DNA of 64,000 nt from Protopterus annectens (Eukaryota; Chordata; Ceratodontiformes; Protopteridae): NCBI RefSeq assembly GCF_019279795.1, contig NC_056744.1, positions 906,703,571-906,767,570 on the forward strand, read 5' to 3'. The notes below the pieces were generated by a model, which had not been told where the DNA came from, did not search any database, and saw nothing but the letters and a program-made list of their open reading frames with translations. How positions within the stretch are numbered: the first letter of the stretch is position 1; each line of letters starts with the position of its first letter. Shown here piece by piece: positions 1 to 9,845 of this stretch. A program made the position numbers and the translations under genes.

Positions 1-652
1 TCACTCATTCCCAGGGTCAATCTAAAGCTTCAGACGAACTCCCCAAAGATTATTGTAGGGATTTCCTTTTGGCCCAGTTAACAGTGGTTCTTCCTTTTGA
101 AAAAGGTCAGTGACAACTACCACAGGCTTTCTCACAGACTGGTCTTAACTGAAGATGGGGTGTTTGATGCCGCTCAACCTGAGGCATCTTTAGTTGACTG
201 CCGCTATAGTTTAGTACCTTTCAGGCACCTTATTTCTTAGTACATGTCGCAGGTATTAAGGAGGTTAAGAAACTTGCTGCTAGAAAATCCCATATGGGTA
301 AGTGAACATTTTTCTAGTTGATGCCAAAATAAGAACCGGGAGCCTTTTTAAGGCTCAGATGCCCCCTGGTTGGTTCTTCAGTATTTGTAAGAGAAGTTAA
401 GTAGCCTTTCTTACTCTTCTCTCAATATTAAGTGGTCTGCCATCTCTGCTTGTCTGCCTTTAAAATCCCCCTTTCTACTTAATCTTGATCAAAACAGTTT
501 CTGAAAGGGGTTTTTCATATCCTTCCACCTAGAAGACGGGTGACTTCTGTTTGGAATCTATTTCTTTCTAGTGAAAGTTGCACCGTTTTATATTTGAACA
601 AACAGTGCTAGTCATTGCTCTGATCTCTGCAAGAAGAGCATCAGCGTTGAAA
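1..652 (+). mobile_element. DIRS retrotransposon relic (RNase H C-terminus to tyrosine recombinase)
   Basis: Conceptual plus-strand translation with several frame changes gives the region that follows RNase H in the other DIRS copies (SPKIIV.ISFWPSQ near 45-90). It is followed by a GFFISFHLEDG stretch near 510-540 and then the recombinase box ALISARRASALK near 620-650, which matches SARRVSEL of the intact copies and contains the first catalytic Arg. Many stops make it an old pseudogene. The left part lies outside the window. At about 652 the homology stops abruptly where a CR1-like LINE 3' end begins. The identification rests on similarity to the other DIRS copies in this window. Confidence 0.6.
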
Positions 653-1050
653 GCTACAAGGCCATGTCAAACCCAAAGCTGTTGGACATGCTCCACTTAC
701 AGAAATCCCAATCCCTCAGAGCCACACGCTCCAGGGATCTAAACCTTGTCATCACAGTGAACAAAACGTGCTGGAGGGATAGGTTCCTGACCCAGGGACT
801 CCCCATACTCGAATAAACTGCCCATACATGTCAAGCAGAGCGCCTCCTTGGCCCTCTTCAAAAGGAACCTTGATGATTGCATGGGAGATAGGAAATTCAC
901 CCCGGGGATCATGTCAGTCGCCCCGCTAGACAGGGGTCCAGAGAAGTAAATATTGTGGGAAGAAATATCCAGGGAATTGTTATGGCTAGGCTTGTATAGG
1001 CCCTAGGGCCGATAGCCTAGTACCACCCTATGAACCTATGAACTACGAAT
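653..1050 (+). mobile_element. CR1-like LINE, 5'-truncated 3' end
   Basis: This stretch is collinear with 11525-11925 of the better CR1-like copy. It shares the last RT codons (KAMS..LL.M.HL.KSQSLR), the segment ending in a CWRDRF-type peptide, and a 3' untranslated tail with the motif GGCTAGGCTTGTA...GCCTAGTAC. It ends in the 8-bp repeat CCTATGAACCTATGAAC. Short 8-bp 3' repeats are typical of CR1-clade LINEs. Only about 400 bp remain, as is usual for 5'-truncated insertions. It sits directly against the DIRS relic to its left. Confidence 0.75.
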
Positions 1051-2999
1051 GATGGCAAGGCAAGTATACAACCAAATGTAATAAGGATTGCACCATATGT
1101 ACAACACACATCTGTTAGAAAGCACCAAAAATTAAGAAGGTAGAAAAGTACATTATGAAGCTTTCCAAAAATTCAGTGTTCTTAATTATTGTGGATACGC
1201 ACTCAAAGTAGCAGTTCCAGTTACTAATAATAGTTAATGTGGCAATGGAGAAGCAGCATCTTGGTAAAACTCTACTGGAGACTTAATACTTGACAGGAAC
1301 ATTTTTACAAAACCATTTAAAATAAGTTCTACTGCTTAGTTGAAGATGAATTATAAGATTCTTCTACGTTATACAATTACTTGACCTAATGTGCTGGATT
1401 TATAGTGTAAATAATTTTATAACAAAATTTCCTGTGAAATTATTGCTCTAACTTTAGTCCATTTATGAAAATTAGATTTACTACAACACAATAAGGAGAT
1501 TCTGCTCTGAGAAAAGATATTCTTTAACTACCTTCATAAATTCAGGATCAAGCATTTCAAACTCAACTGGATAATATACAGCACATTTGTATAAAACAAA
1601 GAGAAATGTTAGCTTTCATGCTTTTTTAACATAATACACAGATAAAAGAAAATGAGAACACCCTGAATGAAATGGATTGAATAATTAAAGAAGGTGAGAA
1701 TCACAAAGATTTTTTATTAAAACAGAATACATGATTACTTGGTAAAAAACTGAAGACCTGGTATGAATTTCTGTTGTGGCAGAAAAGTTGTAGAGAAACA
1801 GTATAGTGAGTTTTCTAACTACATGGACTCCTTTCATACTGAAATTAATAGAAAGTTTATCTTGCAGCACTGACAGATCATGGAGCTATTGAATAGCTAT
1901 TTGGGGAAGGATCCTTACAAAAACAACATTGAGCCTATATTTATAGTAGTAAAGATTTTATCCTTTTTAGATACAGAAGCAGTCTTTATCAGCTTGAAAT
2001 AATGCTCCTAGCAAGATTGGTTAAAACACTGCTTGTTTTGACAATTATTCTATTAAGACTACGGAGGAAAGAAAATCTACTTGGTGTTTGGTAAAACATT
2101 AAGAAAAAATGTACAATTGTTTAAGTAATCTTACTATAACATTAGATATTCAAACGGAAATGGGCGAGCACACTTTCGCGAAAGTGCATTTTTACTCCTA
2201 CACTAGTCAGCTTTTAAGAGGTCCTTCAAAATCCATTTTTTTTAATCTAGCCAGTGATTTTTAATAAACAAACTTCAATCCAGATTTATTTAAATTCAAC
2301 CTGCACTATGTGGGAAACCTGCACATAAAAGCATCATACAACAGAGCATCCCATGACATCGTAACATGAAAGTCACAACTTTCCTATAGTAAACATTCCA
2401 CTGAATCGGAACTGCAGAGGCTACATACTAACTCTACTATGAAGATGAAGAGAAAAAAGGTGAGTTTTATTCTTGTTTTCCAAATTCTCTCTGTTCCCTG
2501 AGATTGTCTAACCTTGGAGTAGCTATAATTAGAGACCAGGATGTGGGGGCTTGCTGTAATACGGGGTTCAGAACATCTTGCCCCACTGCAAAAAAAAAAG
2601 AACCACTTGTCTGTTGTGCAACCTCAGAGTACTGCAATTTTGAGACTGCAACTTCTCAAAGACTTAGATGTTTTAATCAACATGCAATTAATCTCTCTGA
2701 ATCTGTCATGTATGTATGTTTTTGTTAACTCATCTCTTCATTGCAGTGTGTATAGTTTTAAGCAGACTAATAAATATAAATTACCTACTCAGCTCCTGAA
2801 CCTGCCTCTGTAAAGAGCCTACTTGAGTCAATTCCTCCCCTGCCATTCTTTTTCCCAAGTAGCCTCTGTCTCCTTTTCCTGTACCTCAGACTCTCCTGGC
2901 TGTATGTTTCTACTTCCATATCAGTGTCTATGTACCTCTTTTTTAATCACTGTTGTCAGCATCAGACAACTCAAATCTATGGTAAAAAACAACAAAAAA
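1051..2999. other. AT-rich sequence without recognised features
   Basis: No long reading frame, RNA gene or recognisable repeat end was seen. The short frames here (for example 1685-1870 minus and 2504-3008 plus) look like chance ORFs without a domain. The only distinct local structure is a perfect GC-centred palindrome at 2171-2186. Confidence 0.6.
2171..2186. repeat. 16-bp perfect palindrome
   Basis: CACTTTCGCGAAAGTG reads the same on both strands and is centred on CGCG in otherwise AT-rich, CpG-poor sequence. No partner copy or transposon end was recognised beside it. Confidence 0.8.
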
Positions 3000-3040
3000 G
3001 CAAGTTAGCTGCTTCAAACTTCACAAAGACCAATTTATTG

Positions 3041-3079
3041 TAAGCGCTTTCGTCGAGGCAAATGCCCCAACTTCACCAG
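3041..3079 (-). ncRNA. Hammerhead-ribozyme-like motif at PLE-A 3' terminus
   Basis: On the minus strand CTGGTGA is followed by an 8-bp stem II (GTTGGGGC pairing with GCCTCGAC around an ATTT loop, two or three G-U pairs), then GAAA and GCGC. The consensus core is CUGAUGA-stem II-GAAA, so A6 is changed to G. That change would be expected to weaken or abolish cleavage. Hammerhead motifs are known components of PLE termini. The position, just downstream of the GIY-YIG domain and before AATAAA, fits that class. Confidence 0.55.
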
Positions 3080-3587
3080 ACAATTCAACAGCAATAAAAA
3101 CCTCCATTTTATACTCACATTCAACATAATTAAACAATTAAACAGTTAAATCCTTGATTGAACCATTAGTTAAAACTACTTCATATTTAAAGTGCTCTTG
3201 CGTCCTGACTTACAATTTACTGCAATGCCTTAGAAGCTATGGCAACAGTACAAAAAAAATGTTTTTACATGTTATTAAAAACCCCTAATAAATATTATAA
3301 AATACTATTACAAAAACTTTTTGTTTGTATTTATATTCAATCTAAATATCGAAAAATCAGAAAAATCTGACAAAATGATAGGCACCTCTAAAGGACCCTA
3401 TCTTTCATTATATAAATACCATATAAATCCATGACTTGCATAAATAATTAAATATCTAAAAAATGTATGTAAAAAATGTAAGTTAGATACGATAAACATC
3501 AATTTGTGTATAAATATAACCTATACTAATCTAATAAACTTAATAGCGAAAGTATTAGATTAAAAACATATGCTTTAAGTTAACATT

Positions 3588-4035
3588 TTATCTAGAAAGT
3601 GCTTTTAACTTCAATATACATTTTATAGAAGCATATTCATTCAGCCCAGGGAGTGTATGTGCTGATGTCCGAATTTGCCACATAAATTCACATTCCTCTA
3701 ATCTTAATTCCCATGGTCCCCCTCTTAGATTAGGTTCAACTTTCTGAATTACTGTAAAGGCAAACTTATGTGCTGGATTCTGGGCTATGTGAATAGCCAA
3801 GGCATTTGTCAGCATTCCCTTTTGAATATTATATTGGTGCTCATAAATTTTTTGCTTCAGCTTTCTTTCTGTTTTGCCTATATAAAATGATGGGCAAAAT
3901 TCACATAAAGCCACATATACTACTCCCTGGGAATCACAAGTACACTTTCCTCTTATTACATATTGTCTATCTCTAACGGTATACTGCTTTCCTAATTTTA
4001 TGTACTTGCACTGCTGACAGTGTCCACACAGTTAC
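3588..4035 (-). pseudogene. PLE-A GIY-YIG endonuclease domain with Cys-rich linker
   Basis: The 108-codon frame ending at 3588 contains CEFCPSFYIGKTERKLKQKI. YIGKT is the second half of the GIY-YIG signature, followed by the basic helix and a conserved H (YEH). Upstream, to about 4035 and in a reading frame with interruptions, lies CGHCQQC, the Cys-rich linker typical of Penelope proteins. The C-terminus has W...R..A.TLPGLNEY, also found in the PLE-B copy at 7790-7850. The domain would nick target DNA during integration. The link to RT is broken by frame changes near 4040. Confidence 0.8.
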
Positions 4036-4058
4036 CCATACCATTTCTAAATGTATGC

Positions 4059-4894
4059 TCATGGCTCTCTTTCTAAAAGGCTTTTCATATTTGGGCCTCT
4101 TCTATATGTGAAATGTGGTTGTGACTCCAACACTTTATTAATTCTATTATCTTCCAGGATTATAGTCCAATTCTTCAGTATGATGTCCTTAATGTAACTA
4201 ACGTCTAAGGAATATGTAATCAATAGACTAGCTGTTACATTACTAACTGTTCTTGGTTGAGTACCCATGTATCCTGTTTCAACAGGATTTTGTATATCAT
4301 CACCCCTATAGTTACCTTGGTAGACATTCTGTACTATGGGTCTAAAATAGCTGGAAGTTCTTTTAAAGTTAACTTCATCTATAATATGTGTAAGGAAAGG
4401 TTCTGGGTACCCCCTTTTAGGAAACATATCTTTCAAATTTGCACATTCCAATATGTAATCATTATCTGCATAAACCACTCTGGCTGCCCTTACTATTTGG
4501 CCCTTTACAACAGCTTTTTTTTGAAAATATGGGTGACAGCTTGTAAAGTGCAGAAAGGCATTTGAATAGGTGAGCTTTCTACAAATGGTTGTTCTATATC
4601 TATTACTTTTATCCTTAGTTATCCGAATGTCTAAAAAACTGATAGAATCCATTTCCACTGGTGTGTGAATTCTAAGAAGTTGGTAAACTCGGTTATTTTT
4701 GTAATAAATTCATCTACCATGCTTGTTTGGCCCTTCCACACAAAAAACATATCGTCTTGGTACCTTGTGTACCATGTTACATTATCCTTGTAGATGTTAT
4801 TACTAAAAAGGAAATGCCTTTCCCAAAATGCTATTACGCAATTGGCAAAACTGCCGCCACAGGGTGAGCCCATGGCCACCCCTGTTTTCTGCAC
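4059..4894 (-). pseudogene. PLE-A reverse transcriptase, palm and thumb (C-terminal half)
   Basis: Two overlapping frames (4894-4631 and 4658-4059) continue the RT. The first has GVAMGSPCGG (motif B) and YTRYQDDMFFVWKG, where YQDD is the catalytic motif C with both aspartates intact. The second starts with SISFLDIRI and continues with a thumb region (LTYSNAFLHFTSCHPYF.KKAVVKGQI.RA) characteristic of Penelope RTs. A frameshift of one or two bases near 4640-4660 separates them. Catalytic residues survive but the gene is not intact. Confidence 0.85.
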
Positions 4895-4929
4895 ATAAAT
4901 TACCAGCTCCTTTTAAATGTAGGAACCCC

Positions 4930-5913
4930 CTAAAGCATTTGTGGAATTATGGTATAGAGGTCCTTTATATCCACAGTTAAGAAGGCAAACTCATTATTAT
5001 ATTCTAAATTATTAATGCCTTCTAAAAATCCCCATGAATCAGAACAAATTTGTGTTTCAGTTCTTAGATAGGGCTTCAATTTGTTGTCTATGTATTTTGC
5101 ACATGCGTATGTAATTGACCCCCTCCCATCTACTATGGGCCAGAGAGGTGGCCCATTTAAAATTTTATGTATCTTAGGAGACCCAAATAGAGGTGGTATA
5201 ACTGGTGCTGGCATATTCAAATATTTTAGGATGTCAATAATAATAGTAATACTTGCTTCCAAAAACAGATCATTTAGAACATTGTGAATTCTTTTATATG
5301 CCCCATTAAGTTCATTTAAGCTGACATGTTCATAAGTTTCACTTCTTAAATGTTCAAGCATTTTATTAATATACATATCTTGATTCATAAACACCAACCC
5401 TCCTCCCTTGTCCGGTTTCATAGCCCTAATGTGACACAATCTTAACAACTGCAAAAAGTCAACTTCTTCTTGTGTAAAATTTCTTTGTGTTTTATGTTTA
5501 TACAGTGGTATACTATTTTTGCTGTCAAACATAGCCCTTAAATCCATTTCACAAACACGTTCAAAGAAAGCAAGAGACTCATGGAGGGGTGGGTTAAATA
5601 AACTTGAAATCCTAAAACTACTATTCAGTAAAGAATTGGGCCCCATCAAAGCTGTTAGATTCAATTTCCTTACAAACAGTTTAAGGTCCACAATAGTCTT
5701 TGCAAGATCAGCTTTTCTATCAGGGACAAAGGTAAGCCCCTTAGCAAAAGTATCCACCATAATTACATCACTGTCCTGAACAGTGTAATTAAATATTTTA
5801 AAATCCTGCAAAGAACTCACATGTATCTTCAAACTTTGTTCTTCCCTTGTCATCTTTTGCGATAATTCTGGCGTCTCTGTTGCGTTCCCCGGTTCCTGTT
5901 GTTGCTCCTCCAC
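4930..5913 (-). pseudogene. PLE-A reverse transcriptase, N-terminal half
   Basis: A 327-codon frame, the longest open stretch of the element. It contains AMKPDKGGGLVFMNQD.Y, the fingers motif of Penelope RTs, then PPLFGSPKIHK and FAFLTVDIKDLYTIIPQ, where VDIKDLY is motif A with its catalytic Asp. The frame ends at 4930, just short of motif B, so a stop or frameshift near 4900-4930 separates it from the downstream half. The N-terminal residues (about 1-30) are acidic and Gln-rich. Earlier basic sequence is in an overlapping frame, 6167-5850. Confidence 0.85.
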
Positions 5914-6167
5914 TGGCCTTGTTGGTTCTGCTGGCGTCCCCGAAAATCCTGATTATTTCTGTTGTTACCCTCATTCCCTTGGTCATTACCCTGCATACTT
6001 GCTTGTTGCTGGTTGCCATCTCTTATTCTTTCGCTTCGGCGCAAAGTTGTTGTTTGTGGTTGGTCATTTAAATTGCCTTGTGTCACTTCAAGCTCCTCCC
6101 CATTAGCTCCATTGTCCAATATGTGTTGTCGTTCCCCCTCGGTCAAACGACTGATTGGTTTATTCAC
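5850..6167 (-). pseudogene. PLE-A N-terminal basic Asn/Gln/Arg-rich segment
   Basis: A 105-codon frame overlapping the start of the RT frame. It begins MNKPISRLTEGERQHILDNG and ends in a low-complexity stretch rich in N, Q, G and R (NNRNRGTQQRRQNYRKR). Such basic segments could bind element RNA, but no known domain is visible. The overlap with the RT frame suggests either a frameshift mutation joining what was one protein or a separate short ORF. I cannot tell which. Confidence 0.45.
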
Positions 6168-6401
6168 ATCAGGGGGTGGGGGTTAAGCTATTCCTTAGGA
6201 ATATTCATTGATGTCACAGAAAATGTTCTTCTTTTTTATCTCTATTGCTTTATTTATACTAAAATCAATGCTAGTATAAATACGAGCATAATCATATTTA
6301 TAGCATCCAAATTCTGGGTTAGTAGTGATATCATGCTCTAAAAATTCGAGTTCGGGTTTTTAGTGCATCAATTTGAATTGTGTATTGTTTAATTAACAGC
6401 T

Positions 6402-6674
6402 CTAAAACTCAAATCCATGGCAATCAAAAAGCTGAATCAAGTCACAGTGTGTACTATTTCCAGGTGAAGAACGGCTCGGCCCAGGATTCAGAGAGCCACT
6501 AGAAACATTTGCATATGTTAAACCTTGTCCGCTTGCTCCCAGATTTTCAGATGTCCTAGAGGAAGTTTGGAATCTTCCATAATTCCTTTCCTCAATGTTT
6601 TTAGATAGTACATCCACTCGGTTAAACAGTTGCTGTACTAAAATAGCATAAATAGTCTCATCTAGGTCTTTCAT
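6402..6674 (-). pseudogene. Short ORF upstream of PLE-A RT, unknown product
   Basis: A 90-codon frame beginning MKDLDETIYAILVQQLFNRV, with a predicted helical start and a Ser/Gly/Pro-rich second half. No domain is recognised. It is in the same orientation as PLE-A and lies about 230 bp upstream of the basic segment, so it may be an ORF1-like protein or part of the element's 5' region. A chance ORF is also possible. Confidence 0.3.
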
Positions 6675-6690
6675 CCTCTTTCCTTGCCCT

Positions 6691-7189
6691 TTCCCCTCTA
6701 TCTCTTTCCCCTTACTTACTCCATGCTATAAGTAAGCACTCCCTACTTATTAGTCCTTCCTTTTCCCTACCTCCTACTTCTTACCATACAACTACATCAT
6801 TTACATATCCAAATGAATGTAATGAATGTTAAAAACAAATAAGATTCTCTTTTTGTGTGTTTGTTTGTAGCTGCACTACGCTTGTAACTAATTGTAATCT
6901 TTATATTCTGGAGCTTTTCTCCTCAGGTCTCTGCTGAAAAAGGGCATCAGCCCAGCCAGACTAACCGGTTAACAAATGGCAAATAAATAAAAAATAAGTA
7001 AATAAATAAATGTGAACAACTCCTATGCATCAAAATTAAGAGTATGTAGGAGCTTCTTTTTGGTTCATCTCAAGCAAAAGTTACACCAGAGACATTAGTT
7101 CACAATTAGTTAAATAAATTATGTTTTCATGAATCTGATGCTCTTCAAATTACACTAAAAATTTACATTCTTGACAATGTAGTGCTTTT
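6691..7189 (+). repeat. PLE-A upstream flank with a LINE/SINE-like 3' tail at 6890-7012
   Basis: The segment 6890-7012 contains CTCAGGTCTCTGCTGAAAAAG, GGGCATCAGCCC and AACCGGTTAACAAATGGC, ending in repeats of AAATA/ATAAA. A second copy of the same type lies at 18579-18690. The simple (AAATA)n end indicates a non-LTR 3' tail. The clade is not recognised. Sequence outside 6890-7012 shows nothing identifiable. Confidence 0.45.
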
Positions 7190-7262
7190 TATCATAGGAT
7201 CAGAGGAGGTTACTAGGCTATCGACCTGGAGGTCATTGTAAGCCTAGTTGTTTCATCCCAAT
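7190..7262 (-). mobile_element. CR1-like LINE 3' tail fragment
   Basis: Read on the minus strand, this stretch follows the 3' tail of the CR1-like copies: ACTAGGCTTACA...GTCGATAGCCTAGTAACC, then a CCTATGA end. Only the last ~70 bp are present, so it is either a very short LINE insertion or a SINE using the same tail. Confidence 0.5.
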
Positions 7263-7569
7263 GTAATACCAATGATACTTTAGTCAACACATAGGATTGT
7301 ACTTAGTAATTCCCCAAAACAGCAAGCAACCAGTTACCAAAGCACAAAGACCAGTAATTCACACTAGCACCTCTGTCAGGTGAAGCAATAAAGCCACAGC
7401 TAAAATCTTCAGTGTACACTCGTTTATTTAGCAGATTCCAACAGTTGCAGAACCACCACCACTAACACAAAACACAAACGTCTTAAAGTCTCCGTTTTCA
7501 TTTGATGCACTTTATCAGATGTGGGCCATCAAATTAGCAAGTGATCACCAAAATTTTACTCATTCTGTT

Positions 7570-8160
7570 CAACCGCAACAGATGCCTTGCCTTTTCGGTT
7601 CCCATGCGGTTGCGTCTGTTGCAGTTGTTAGATATTAAACATCATAGACATACTAATGCCCCGAGTAGGCATGCACATGCACAGGGTGATCATACATTTG
7701 GCTTTTTGGTTTTACAGCAAATAGTCAAAGATACACAAGACAGTGTGTGTTAGATATACATTTAGATTTATGTGAGCTTAAGTGGCAGTTGCGGTTAAAT
7801 GCAACCACATTCCCTGGTATTAATGAAAATGTTAGTATTTCTAGTGTGTTGAAATTAGGGAATATTTTGAGTTGAAATGGTAATATTTTAATGTATATAA
7901 CAGTATATTTTATGTTTTGTATTTTAAAAGCATGAAATTTACAACCATTAGTATTTTATGTAAATTATTAGTTGCATTTTATTATGGAGGTGTTTTTTTA
8001 AATTTTAATGAGTTAATTGGTTATTATGCTTTATTGTATTTAAGGGCTGGGTTTGAAATGAACAATTGTTCTGAAGAAGTCCCTAATGTGAGTGATGAAA
8101 GCGCTTAACTTTGTTTCTTTTGAATAAAGTTAATTTCCTTTCAGTGGTTGTTGGTTCTCC
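7570..8160 (+). mobile_element. Penelope-like element fragment PLE-B: GIY-YIG C-terminus and 3' terminus
   Basis: Plus-strand translation near 7630-7740 gives HRHTNAPSRHAHAQGDHTF, then GFLVLQQIVKDT. After a frame change it gives ELKWQLRLNATTFPGINE near 7770-7830. The W...RL.AT..PG.NE pattern matches the C-terminal part of the PLE-A nuclease. About 250 bp downstream are a hammerhead-like motif (8071-8110), an AATAAA signal near 8131 and the probable 3' end at ~8160, exactly where a CR1-like LINE begins. The RT and the YIG half are missing. It is in the opposite orientation to PLE-A, so it is a separate insertion. Confidence 0.65.
8071..8110 (+). ncRNA. Hammerhead-like motif at PLE-B 3' terminus (degenerate)
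   Basis: CTGAAGA, a spacer of about 18 nt with only weak stem II pairing, then GAAAGCGCTTAAC. The GAAAGCGCTT block is identical to that at PLE-A, and an AATAAA signal follows 20-25 bp downstream in both. The change UGAUGA to UGAAGA and the poor stem II suggest it no longer self-cleaves. Confidence 0.4.
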
Positions 8161-8162
8161 AC

Positions 8163-9137
8163 TTAATGGTCATTACCTAGGGTATTGTTGTTACTTTGAT
8201 AGTATGAAGGGACACTGTTTTTACCAAAGGGAATGACGACGCATGTCTTTGCATTTAGTTTGAGACTGTGTATAAGACACCAGTTGTTGGTCTGTGCAAC
8301 CTCCTTACACATACTGATATCATCTGGGGATTCGATAATTGCACACAGTTTGCAGTCATCCATAAACTTAGTCAGCCATAGCCTCTTAGTTTTGGCCTGA
8401 ACTACTGAGAAGTATATATCAAACAGTAGGTGGCCCAGCACTGACCATTGTAGCACCCCACTGGTGACAGGTCTGGTGGTTGATGTGGAGTCACCCACTT
8501 TGATAGTGTGTGACTGGTTTGTGAGCCAGTTGGCAAACCATCTTATAACAAAGGGGTTTACATTAGGTTTGCTATGTTTATCGGTAATGCCTGAGTGTGG
8601 GATTGTGTCGAAAGCCTTAGCCAAGTAGAGGCATGCCGTGTGAACAGATCTGCCCTCGTCAATGGCCCTGGTCACATTTTCAAAAAAATCCACCTAGTGT
8701 AACATGCAGGATCTGTTCTTGACGAAGCAAAATTGGGTCGGATCCAGGGTTTGGAGGTTGCCTATGTTTTTACTCATGAGGTCCATAATGATACAATCCA
8801 TGGCCTTACAGGTGAGGCTGATCAGATGTATGGGTCTATAATTCCCCAGGTCTGTTGCTAAGCCACCTTTATGGAGGGGAATAACTGTTGCTGTTCTCCA
8901 TTCCACAGGAACATGGCCTGTGGTTAGGCTGTGATTGAATAAGGTACTTAATGGTGATCCTAATTCATATTTTAGTTTGTTTAGAAGACAGCCTGGGATG
9001 GCGTCTGGCCCCATAGAGGCTGTGTTTTTTGTCTTAGACAAGGCTTTACTGATCTGCTCTTTGGATATGTAGGTTAGGGGGAAGGGGCAAGGTTTGCGAT
9101 ATATTTGGAGGGGATAAGGGAGTGAAATTTTCACCAA
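8163..9137 (-). pseudogene. CR1-like LINE reverse transcriptase, decayed
   Basis: Two abutting frames carry the RT. 9137-8694 has ISKALSKTKNTASMGPDAIPG, VIPLHKGG and LGNYRPIHLISL, the fingers/palm motifs of Jockey-superfamily LINEs. 8693-8163 has AKAFDTIPHS (motif A; the F-D aspartate is present), SGVLQWSVLGHLLF (motif B, consensus PQGSVLGPLLF, mutated), and LTKFMDDCKL (motif C, here MDD). A stop at 8694 separates the frames. RT sequence after about VPSYYQ is absent, replaced by PLE-B. The copy is thus both mutated and truncated at its 3' side. Confidence 0.8.
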
Positions 9138-9191
9138 ATCTGTCTGCCAGCAGGTTTGCTATCTCTACAGGTTGTGTGTGTGTGTTGGTCA

Positions 9192-9560
9192 CTAGTTTGG
9201 CACATGCTTGTGTCCTAATGCATTTACACCTTCCCCTAGAATGGTATAGTTTGCCTTGGTGAAATTTCTTAGTCTGAGTTCACCCTTTGTGAGTTCTGGT
9301 ATTAGTGCCAGTTTGAAGGTGACTGATTTGTGAACAGATTTAACTAATGAGGGTCCAACAGTTGTGGTGGTGCATCTATTTGTCATGTTAGTGAGGACCA
9401 GATCTAGTATGTTTATTCCTCTTGTTGGGGTTTGAACAATTTGTTCCAAGGCACTTGAGTTAAAGTCAAGAAACTTTTGTGCTAGTGAGTTACACCTAGA
9501 GTAGGTTTCAAAAGTTGATGGTGGGATAACTGAAATCCCCCATTACCAGAGTGTTTGGCA
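9192..9560 (-). pseudogene. CR1-like LINE endonuclease C-terminus
   Basis: The frame 9449-9192 contains TPTRGINILDLVLTN followed by HKSVTF. The first is the TRG.NILDLVLTN motif of apurinic-like endonucleases in CR1/L2/Jockey-type LINEs, and H-K-S corresponds to the catalytic SDH-S region. Sequence upstream to about 9560, in another frame, gives GDFSYPTINF, the GDFN box with Asn replaced by Ser. Homology stops near 9560, so the copy is 5' truncated. It continues directly into the RT at 9137. Confidence 0.7.
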
Positions 9561-9654
9561 ATATTTGGAATAACTCCTGGATATGTATAACATATGTTTT
9601 AAAGAAAGGTTACAAGTGTGAACTATGCGAATGGCCCTTTATATTTTGCATTGG

Positions 9655-9845
9655 AAATGATTGATGTGATAAACATTTTAATTAATCCTAACATCTAGAT
9701 AGTTCATAGCATTATCAGAGTGAAGAGCAGTGAGTTCCAAAAAGTTAGTACTGTTGTTAAGATAAGTAACAAAGGTGTTAAGTTCCTCTACGTCCCCTTT
9801 CCAAATTAAAAAATATCGACAAAACGCTTTACAATATAACATTTT
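9655..9845 (-). mobile_element. Penelope-like element RT relic (PLE-C)
   Basis: Minus-strand translation gives RYFLIWKGDVEELNTFVTYL then NNSTNFLELTALHSDNAMNY and LDVRI. This matches PLE-A FVWKGQTSMVDEFITKITEF, TNFLEFT and LDIRI, just after RT motif C. Only about 60 codons remain. It is wedged between two head-to-head CR1-like LINE copies (9560 and 9846), which must have inserted on both sides of it or truncated it. Confidence 0.7.

Larger units (their letters stand above)
3000..6690 (-). mobile_element. Penelope-like element (PLE-A), nearly full length, decayed
   Basis: On the minus strand this region reads in order: a short upstream ORF (6674-6402), a basic Asn/Gln/Arg-rich N-terminal segment (6167-5850), a reverse transcriptase (5913-4059), a Cys-rich linker and a GIY-YIG endonuclease (4035-3588). 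A non-coding terminus with a hammerhead-like motif (3079-3041) and an AATAAA-type signal follows. RT followed by GIY-YIG is the diagnostic layout of endonuclease-bearing Penelope-like elements. The reading frame is broken at least twice, near 4900 and 4040. The exact outer ends were not determined, and no clear target duplication was seen. Confidence 0.85.

Noticed and set aside
7485..7525. Possible further hammerhead-like PLE terminus on the minus strand (CTGATAA...GAAAACGG)
   Set aside because: The core is imperfect, no stem II is convincing and no PLE coding sequence lies next to it in the right orientation.
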